Positions 6,817 to 11,506 of a DNA stretch of 11,506 nt are shown piece after piece (the stretch's first letter is position 1; the number at the start of each line of letters is the position of its first letter). The notes beneath the pieces are model-generated. The model made no database searches and was not told the DNA's origin. It worked only from the letters and a program-made list of their open reading frames with translations. Origin of the DNA: Caldiserica bacterium UBA4822 (lineage in GTDB: Bacteria > Caldisericota > Caldisericia > Cryosericales > Cryosericaceae); NCBI GenBank assembly GCA_002402295.1, contig DHFO01000062.1, forward strand, positions 1-11,506, given 5' to 3'. A program made the translations under genes and the position numbers.

Positions 6817-7524
6817 ATGAGGCTCAGCTCCTGCATAGAAACAATTACCTCCTCCGTCACTGCATGGAGCACTGCGCGCATACCGTTTGAACCGAAGGAC
6901 TGGCTTCTTGAGTTTAGAAATCAACTGAAGTTGGCCATAGCGAGACTTTCGCCAGTAGACGGAAGGACTCTCTATGCAGAATTTGGGTCCCCGATTAGCA
7001 AGTGTGTAGATGTCGAGAATCTGTTGATCTACTACATTGGTCCCACTCAATTGTCAAATGTGACTACAAGAGGCTTGGTCTTCAAGCGCTCTTACCAGGT
7101 TTCTCGGGACTGCCCGGTGCACTTGTCCTCCCCTGCTCTACATCAATATGAGTGCTTGCTGATAGACGTCAAGTCTCCATCCTTTGAAGGGCAGGACGGT
7201 AGGCTTCTGGCATCCTTGTCATTTGAGTTGACCGCCTCTGCCCTTCATTGCCACGATGGTTCGAATATTGACTACGTTAGCAGGCAACTCGGCAAGAATC
7301 TGGGGTTGTCCGATGACGCTTTGATAGGGACACTATTGGAGGACAGTAGCTATGCGCTTTTCGGAAGAACCAACCCACTCTACCCCTACAGAAACAACGT
7401 GAAGTGGAACCCCCAAGACGACTACTGTACGTATTGCTCAATGAAGAGCCTATATGGTCTACCTTTGAGGAACCTGAAGATCGACTGTCACATCTGCGAC
7501 TTCAGCCAACATGATACAATCTAA
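6817..7524 (+). CDS. Unrecognised protein with C-terminal paired CxxC motifs
   Basis: I do not recognise this 235-residue protein. The start is supported by TAGGGG about 6 bases before the ATG. The middle reads as an ordinary alpha/beta protein (ENLLIYYIGPTQLSNVTTRG, YECLLIDVKSP, LLASLSFELTASALHC). The C-terminus carries Cys204-x2-Cys207 and Cys224-x2-Cys227, a spacing of 16 residues that suits a zinc ribbon or knuckle. No signal peptide or membrane helix is apparent. Base composition looks more AT-rich than the block to its left, as it does for the GIY-YIG gene, hinting that these two arrived together. The downstream GIY-YIG gene is 168 bases away on the same strand. The zinc-site idea is inference from spacing alone. 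Confidence 0.75.
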   Translation: MRLSSCIETITSSVTAWSTARIPFEPKDWLLEFRNQLKLAIARLSPVDGRTLYAEFGSPISKCVDVENLLIYYIGPTQLSNVTTRGLVFKRSYQVSRDCPVHLSSPALHQYECLLIDVKSPSFEGQDGRLLASLSFELTASALHCHDGSNIDYVSRQLGKNLGLSDDALIGTLLEDSSYALFGRTNPLYPYRNNVKWNPQDDYCTYCSMKSLYGLPLRNLKIDCHICDFSQHDTI

Positions 7525-7692
7525 CCACGCGGTTCAATGGGCAGAAGGCCAGATTCTTCTGATTCCAGCGAGTCAACCCCGAGAACATTCCCTGCAGGTT
7601 CCTCTTACCAGCCTTCGCCGCCGATGCAAACCGTTGGTCGCCTGCCTTCATGAGCGAAGACTCCCGTTCATCAGATCAGGACAGCACGAGCC

Positions 7693-8295
7693 GTGAAAGT
7701 CCTCGTTCAGGGATATCAACTGGAATTCGTTCGAGTTCCAATAAGATTCAAGGAACACGCCATTGTCAATCTCTTCGCGCAGAAAAACAACAAAACATTG
7801 GCTGAGACACTATCCGGCAGACGCTATACAAAGCTGTCGGAAGAAGTTCAGCGTCGCTATCCCACTTCTCTGAACGAAAAGCTGGGCGAGTTTCTCTACA
7901 GGCTCAAGATACTGGGCGACAGTCTCTATCTGCGTTTCTTGAACGAGCATGGAGACAAGGTCTTTTGCGATTTCTCCATCGAAAAGACGGTCTCAAGCAA
8001 GACCAAAGGAATCTACTGCTTCACAACCGGTGAGGAAATCAAGTATGTCGGTCGAAGTCATGACCCGTTTGAAAGAAGACTCAATCAAGGGTATGGCCAC
8101 ATTTCACCCAAGAACTGCTATCTGGATGGTCAATCAACAAACTGTCACATCAATTCGCTGATCGCCGAAGTTCATGCCGTTGTTTCCTTCTATGTCTATT
8201 CCCTTGACAATGACTCAGAGATTGACCGATTGGAGCGACTTGTGATCAAGTCATATGAACCAGAGTGGAATATCCGCCTCTATGGCAACGCCTAG
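7693..8295 (+). CDS. GIY-YIG nuclease family protein
   Basis: A 200-residue protein with a GIY-YIG nuclease domain in its second half. It has Gly106-Ile-Tyr108, Tyr118-Val-Gly120, Arg128/Arg129 (DPFERRLNQGYGH), Glu181 (DRLERLV) and Asn193 (PEWNIRL), so every expected active-site position is filled. The stretch GYGHISPKNCYLDGQSTNC resembles small stand-alone GIY-YIG nucleases, including the Eco29kI-type restriction enzymes. That supports DNA cleavage, but the target is unknown. Residues 1-100 are an unassigned N-terminal region, possibly for DNA or protein contact. The start is a GTG without a strong ribosome binding site. I see no methyltransferase partner in the window, so a classical type II restriction pair is not evident. 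The EVE gene follows 66 bases downstream. Confidence 0.85.
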   Translation: MKVLVQGYQLEFVRVPIRFKEHAIVNLFAQKNNKTLAETLSGRRYTKLSEEVQRRYPTSLNEKLGEFLYRLKILGDSLYLRFLNEHGDKVFCDFSIEKTVSSKTKGIYCFTTGEEIKYVGRSHDPFERRLNQGYGHISPKNCYLDGQSTNCHINSLIAEVHAVVSFYVYSLDNDSEIDRLERLVIKSYEPEWNIRLYGNA

Positions 8296-8361
8296 ATTGG
8301 GACGAGAACGACTAACACGGCGCGCCCACTCACGGATACGAACTCGAGGAGGTACCAGGAC

Positions 8362-8826
8362 ATGGCCAGTTGGATATTTCAAGGCAATCCAAATCTGTTT
8401 CACATCAACGAGTATCTGAGTTCCCGACAACACCAGCAAATTGTCTGGGCCATTAGGCAGAAGCATTTTATCAAAGACATCGCTGTCGGAGATGAGGTCT
8501 ACATATGGCGGGCCAATGGGCATAACCCAGGAACAGGAGGTATTGTGGCAAAGGGAACGATAACCTCGGCCCCTGAGGACATGCTCGACGATGCCCCTGA
8601 TCTCTGGATACAGCCGGAGGTACCGCTCTTGATGCCAAGGGTCCACATATCGCTAGACGAGGTCAAGCTGACGAAAGAGCAGGGCATGATTAGCAGGGTT
8701 TCACTGCAGAATGATCCATGTGTGTGTGCCATGCGAATACTAAGGTTCTACTCAGAGACCAACTACAAGCTGGACACACTGCACGCAAAACACATTGGCG
8801 AGCTATGGGACAAGCGACGCAGGTGA
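8362..8826 (+). CDS. EVE domain (PUA-like) protein
   Basis: A 154-residue protein consisting of one EVE domain. It opens with WIFQGNP (residues 4-10), continues with IVWAIRQ, IAVGDEVYIWRANG (43-53) and GIVAKGTI (60-67), and ends with an RVSLQNDP..ILRF helix region. EVE/PUA-like domains flip out and read modified bases; in bacteria they are often near or fused to modification-dependent restriction nucleases. Key aromatic residues (Trp4, Trp49) are present. GGAGG at 8348-8352 lies 9 bases before the ATG. It is the last gene of the plus-strand block, next to a GIY-YIG nuclease that might be its effector, which is inference. Confidence 0.9.
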   Translation: MASWIFQGNPNLFHINEYLSSRQHQQIVWAIRQKHFIKDIAVGDEVYIWRANGHNPGTGGIVAKGTITSAPEDMLDDAPDLWIQPEVPLLMPRVHISLDEVKLTKEQGMISRVSLQNDPCVCAMRILRFYSETNYKLDTLHAKHIGELWDKRRR

Positions 8827-8856
8827 TCCAGAGAAAGCGACGCGACGTCAATTGCG

Positions 8857-8882
8857 CTTGGCAAACCCATGGGCTTGCCAAG
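8857..8882. terminator. Hairpin between convergent genes, possible bidirectional terminator
   Basis: Left arm 8857-8869 (CTTGGCAAACCCA) pairs with right arm 8870-8882 (TGGGCTTGCCAAG) at 12 of 13 positions; the two arms abut, so a few central bases must form the loop. It sits in the 71-base gap between the EVE stop and the DUF6884 stop, the expected place for a shared terminator. No clear T-run follows on either strand, so it may instead act as a 3' stabiliser. Confidence 0.45.
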
Positions 8883-8897
8883 TAGCGAACCCTGCCC

Positions 8898-9359
8898 CTA
8901 TTCTCTTCTGTCCTGACTACTCTTGTCGCGCAGGAACTTCTTGATCAGAGCCATCTGGATCCCTATCCGGTGACCCACGAAAGGGGCCTTGATCTTCGCC
9001 TTCGTACTTGAGAATGAGTCTTTGACTATCGATACGTAAGCGCGGCTACCCAGGACGGTTACGTCAGCGTAGCCGTCCAACCCCCGTTTCTCCACCTGTC
9101 GTTTCAGTTCCTGCACAGACATCTGACCACTGGGTTTCTTCCCGAACGTAACGTCGTAGTCGCGGGGGATGACAGAATCCGGCTGCATGAAGCCGTACTT
9201 GGGGGACAGTATCATCCAATCACAGTGGCGACTCTCAGCATACTGTCGATTGACGTTGAAATAGGAACCAGTGAATACATCACACGCTTTCTGTGGGCCA
9301 GCTCCAGGCTTCTTCTTCCAGATCTTGCTCTTGCCACAAGGAATAACAACAAGTTCCAT
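8898..9359 (-). CDS. DUF6884-like protein
   Basis: A 153-residue protein with VVIPCGKSKIW (4-14), DVFTGSYF (27-34), WMILSPKYGFM (48-58) and a PRDYDVTFG segment. This is the DUF6884 plan: IPCG-K, then YTGS-F, LSAKYGL and I--YD. I recall such proteins beside 7-deazaguanine DNA-modification genes and other mobile or defence loci; that link is from memory, and no TgtA5/DpdA-like gene is visible here. The enzymatic role is unknown. The C-terminus adds a basic helix (GIQMALIKKFLRDK). The start at 9359 follows GGGAGG with 5 bases of spacing. It converges on the EVE gene. Confidence 0.78.
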   Translation of the reverse strand: MELVVIPCGKSKIWKKKPGAGPQKACDVFTGSYFNVNRQYAESRHCDWMILSPKYGFMQPDSVIPRDYDVTFGKKPSGQMSVQELKRQVEKRGLDGYADVTVLGSRAYVSIVKDSFSSTKAKIKAPFVGHRIGIQMALIKKFLRDKSSQDRRE

Positions 9360-9481
9360 GCAGACCTCCCATTCATTCGTCGTGCTGATGCTAGGTGTGT
9401 TCCTCCGTTAAGAATGACAATCTCGTTCCGCTCCAAGCTATCGCTTCCGAACTATGGCACAATGACCAATCGGACCTGTGG

Positions 9482-10126
9482 CTAGGATTCTCGTGACTCC
9501 TCTGCATCTACGTCTACCCGCGGTCTGAGCCATAGGTCGTATTCTGCCTCGACAGGCACCGTGGGAAAGTTCTTACGGACCCATTCTTGGACCACCATAT
9601 ACTGACCATAGTCATCAAGCCTGCTCCAGGCGCAACCAAGAGGTGACATCCCGAGTTCTGTCAGGCGTTCCAGCACGACGTTGTCCAGTGCCACATGCGC
9701 CACGTCATACACACTGCAGAACCCTGGCACACGACGCTCACCAAGGGCGATCACATACTTGATGCTCATATTGATCCACTTCTGAGCCTGGCCGACCGAC
9801 AACGAGGAGAACCCATGTTCTGAGGAGATTCTCTTCAACATGTCCACGGATTCATGGTGCCATGTGTCAAACGACGCCTGAGTCCAAGCATGCTCGCCGG
9901 GGAGCATCGTCAAGCGATCCTTCAGATCCCGGCGCATCCAGCTCATCCAATCTCGGTGATTCTCTCCGAGTTCGCTCATGCCGTGCAGCGTGCGATTCAT
10001 GTCCAGATAGGCTCGTCGCATGCAACGGTCAAGCCAATCTCCATCCCGCCCGAAGTAACACACGGCCACGAAGTCGTCCCAATCGCTCACAGAAACAACG
10101 TGCCCAACTGATGATGCAACACTCAT
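9482..10126 (-). CDS. Uncharacterised W-rich protein with GQAQKWINM motif
   Basis: A 214-residue, mostly helical, tryptophan- and methionine-rich protein. It contains SVGQAQKWINMSIKYV near the middle, a VAHVALDNVVL segment and a late CAWSRLDDYGQYMVVQEWV. I have seen the layout (-YGQAQKWLNM--KY-, then H-P-D, then a W--D-Y--Y end) in uncharacterised bacterial proteins, so I consider it a real family, but I cannot assign a function. No signal peptide or membrane segment is visible. GGGAGG lies 4 bases before the ATG. The gap to the DUF6884 gene downstream is 122 bases, and the RhuM fragment lies 86 bases upstream, all on the same strand. Confidence 0.75.
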   Translation of the reverse strand: MSVASSVGHVVSVSDWDDFVAVCYFGRDGDWLDRCMRRAYLDMNRTLHGMSELGENHRDWMSWMRRDLKDRLTMLPGEHAWTQASFDTWHHESVDMLKRISSEHGFSSLSVGQAQKWINMSIKYVIALGERRVPGFCSVYDVAHVALDNVVLERLTELGMSPLGCAWSRLDDYGQYMVVQEWVRKNFPTVPVEAEYDLWLRPRVDVDAEESRES

Positions 10127-10203
10127 TGCTCCTCCCTTGCTTCAGATCTCAGACCTGCACCTAGGAACCCCATGTTTGCAGCATCGCCACAAGACCGACC
10201 ATC

Positions 10204-10219
10204 TTGTTGACGTCAACAA
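10204..10219. promoter_or_regulatory. Perfect 16-base palindrome at the end of the RhuM fragment
   Basis: TTGTTGAC-GTCAACAA is fully symmetric with no loop, typical of a dimeric regulator operator rather than a hairpin. It spans the stop codon of the RhuM fragment and lies 78 bases upstream of the W-rich protein start, so it could control that gene. Confidence 0.4.
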
Positions 10220-10668
10220 AATGATCGAACACCGCTCGGCGAGCTGAGTTGTTCCGACGGGACCAGGTCATGGCGGCGGATTATGTCACACACACCCTTC
10301 TTGCCATGCTTTGGTTTCACTGTCGGCTCCAGCTGGCGAGCAACAGTTTCCAGTTCCTCGACGGTCTCCCGTTTGCCTTCGGTTCGAACCTGTAAGAAAT
10401 CCTTACAAGTTGCCGCCTTGTTGATTTCTCCTTCCTCGTATAGTGCTTTCAGATGCAGTGTGCCATTCTGTGGGGTCGTCTGAAACAGCTCTGCCATCTG
10501 GGCCTGACTGAGCCATAACGTCTCACCAGAGAACCGGCATTCGATGCGCGTTTTGCCATCCTCTGCCTTGTACATCATGAGTTCTCCAGGCGGAACCACA
10601 TCGGCTGACATTGGTGCCGTGGCGGCACGGACTCCTGTTGAAAGTGTTGTGGACCTCTTCTTCCTCAC
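10213..10668 (-). pseudogene. Truncated RhuM-family protein with unrelated tail
   Basis: Residues about 28-101 of this 151-residue frame match the N-terminus of the RhuM virulence/phage-associated family: GELMMYKAEDGKTRIECRFSGETLWLSQ, then AQMAELFQTTPQNGTLHLKA, LYEEGEINKAATCKDFLQVR and TEGKRE. Family members normally continue with a YNLD-II-VGYRV core and reach about 300 residues. Here the match stops near position 10365, and a different 50-residue tail follows (PTVKPKHGKKGVCDIIRRHD and on to a stop). I do not recognise the tail. Either a deletion fused two fragments or the gene is decaying; a short functional variant cannot be excluded. GAGGG lies 5-6 bases before the GTG start, so the fragment may still be translated. 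Confidence 0.7.
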
Positions 10669-10703
10669 TATGCCCTCCCCACTGGTTTCACCTGTTTCAT
10701 CGC

Positions 10704-10731
10704 GCTATCCACCATCAGCTATCCACCATCA
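10704..10731. repeat. Two tandem 14-base repeats
   Basis: GCTATCCACCATCA is present twice without a gap or mismatch. It lies 36-63 bases upstream of the RhuM fragment start and directly beside the CTACTTAAGTAG palindrome. It could be a regulator site or a slippage duplication. Confidence 0.55.
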
Positions 10732-10733
10732 GT

Positions 10734-10792
10734 CTACTTAAGTAGTTGACGCATAAACCACTCATCGACTACTAGGCAGTATCGCGCCTACT
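10734..10792. promoter_or_regulatory. CTACT/AGTAG motif cluster with perfect palindrome
   Basis: CTACTTAAGTAG (10734-10745) is a perfect 12-base palindrome. Further CTACT copies occur at 10769-10773 and 10788-10792, making four copies of the half-site in 59 bases within the intergenic DNA shared by the divergent RhuM fragment and protein B. This suggests an operator region. Confidence 0.4.
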
Positions 10793-10845
10793 ACCCTTCT
10801 TTCAAGGTGACGGTCACGACGGCATAGCGCGCGACGGCGCAGACA

Positions 10846-10873
10846 TTGAACTTGTCCGGTGCTAGACTAGACT
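10846..10873 (+). promoter_or_regulatory. Possible promoter for protein B
   Basis: TTGAAC (10846-10851) and TAGACT (10868-10873) are 16 bases apart, each 4 of 6 to consensus. Transcription would start about 38 bases before the ATG at 10918. Confidence 0.3.
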
Positions 10874-10917
10874 TGACATGGTGTTCTGGAGCATCGAGAC
10901 AAGTGGGGGAAACGAAT

Positions 10918-11506
10918 ATGGCGCACGCTGGAAAGGAGCCTCGCCGCAGCAAAGTAGAGTCGATGTTCGATTTCGTCCAGTCGTCTGAGGACGATGTACC
11001 GGCGGTCCACCGCAGATGGAACGACGTAAGAACGGTAGGCGCGATGCCCATTCTCCTGGACGTGTCTCAATGGGGGCAAACGCTAACGGAAACGCCGCAC
11101 GGGCGCTGCGACGTGATCGTGACCATGGCTGCTGTGGCACTGCTCCAAAACGGCCTGAAGGGAAGGTTGAGCCTCCGGGACGTGCTGATAGTGGCAGACA
11201 CGCCAATGGAGGCACGACTGCTGACAAGCGCCTTGCATGAGGCGGAGTTGGGCGCTTGCTCGGTGTTCAGCCCGGGCAGGCTCCCCTGCAACGTCAGTGG
11301 CATGCAACTCATGCTCGTATCAGCAACAGCGGAGAACGGTCTCCAGTTGATGGACCGTTGTTCGGCGGCAGGAGCACTGCCATGCTGCATAGTGTGTAAC
11401 ACGACCGTGAAGGCGGGGGAGTTCTGGAAGAGCTCCTTCCATCCGGGCTATCGGGAGCTAAGGTTCGACGCTGACCTTGCGGAGATTCTCGCAGGACGAG
11501 CCGTTC
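10918..11506 (+). CDS. Protein B: paralogue of the protein A C-terminal domain (partial, cut by right edge)
   Basis: The frame is open from ATG at 10918 to the right edge, 196 codons. A GGGGGA site lies about 7 bases before the ATG. Residues 45-160 match protein A residues 385-495. ILLD (45-48), DVLIVADTP (88-96) and CIVC (157-160) align, and the distance from DTP to CIVC is 61 residues in both. From DVL to CIVC I count 32 identities in 73 positions without a gap. The short basic N-terminus (KEPRRSK) has no counterpart to the N-terminal half of protein A, unless that half is added downstream. The function is unknown; the strand-helix alternation would suit a Rossmann- or helicase-lobe-like fold, which is a guess. 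Confidence 0.82.
   Translation, partial: MAHAGKEPRRSKVESMFDFVQSSEDDVPAVHRRWNDVRTVGAMPILLDVSQWGQTLTETPHGRCDVIVTMAAVALLQNGLKGRLSLRDVLIVADTPMEARLLTSALHEAELGACSVFSPGRLPCNVSGMQLMLVSATAENGLQLMDRCSAAGALPCCIVCNTTVKAGEFWKSSFHPGYRELRFDADLAEILAGRAV

Noticed and set aside
7511..7696. 61-codon plus-strand frame overlapping the CxxC gene stop and the GIY-YIG GTG start
   Set aside because: The overlaps look like translational coupling, but the composition (Arg, His, Pro, Leu without pattern) looks non-coding and there is no ribosome binding site evidence.
8251..8646. Minus-strand frame of 131 codons
   Set aside because: It is antisense to the GIY-YIG end and the EVE domain, both of which carry clear family motifs.
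10704..10731. CRISPR-like repeat
   Set aside because: Only two 14-base copies with no spacer between them; this is a tandem duplication, not an array.

Overview
The window is bacterial DNA of moderate GC content. Many starts have strong GGAGG-type ribosome binding sites, and one sigma-70-type promoter is clear. I cannot name the host. The small basic protein with an NPLYGKKGMGW motif next to a YbjQ-like protein, and the DegV protein, are of types I associate with Firmicutes and similar lineages. No rRNA, tRNA or complete insertion sequence is visible. No CRISPR array is visible either.

Layout. (1) 1-2351, minus strand, looks like ordinary chromosome: an exported PQQ-type beta-propeller protein (cut by the left edge), a DegV-family lipid-binding protein, a small conserved basic protein and a YbjQ/UPF0145-like protein. 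A good promoter at 2433-2461 drives the last two. (2) 2352-2769 is intergenic and holds two REP-like hairpins in opposite orientation (2510-2587), arranged like a REPIN. (3) 2770-8826, plus strand, looks like an accessory block: a large unrecognised protein ('protein A'), a membrane-anchored DUF2726 protein, a coiled-coil NERD protein, an unrecognised protein ending in paired CxxC motifs, a GIY-YIG nuclease and an EVE-domain protein. (4) 8898-10668, minus strand, converges on block 3: a DUF6884-like protein, an uncharacterised W-rich protein and a truncated or chimeric RhuM fragment. (5) 10918-11506, plus strand, is the start of 'protein B', cut by the right edge. It carries a domain clearly paralogous to the second half of protein A.

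How the genes may work together. Blocks 3 and 4 pack nuclease-fold domains (DUF2726, NERD, GIY-YIG), a PUA-like reader domain (EVE), DUF6884 and RhuM into about 8 kb. This is the look of a defence or DNA-modification island. The tightest unit is DUF2726 plus NERD, 12 bases apart, downstream of protein A. The best candidate for something undescribed is the protein A/B family, which brackets the island and has no function I can assign. A joint system is inference from gene neighbourhood only. The unusual features are the A/B paralogy, the REP pair, the RhuM fragment with a foreign tail, the apparent ATC start of the propeller gene, and palindrome-rich intergenic DNA upstream of protein B.
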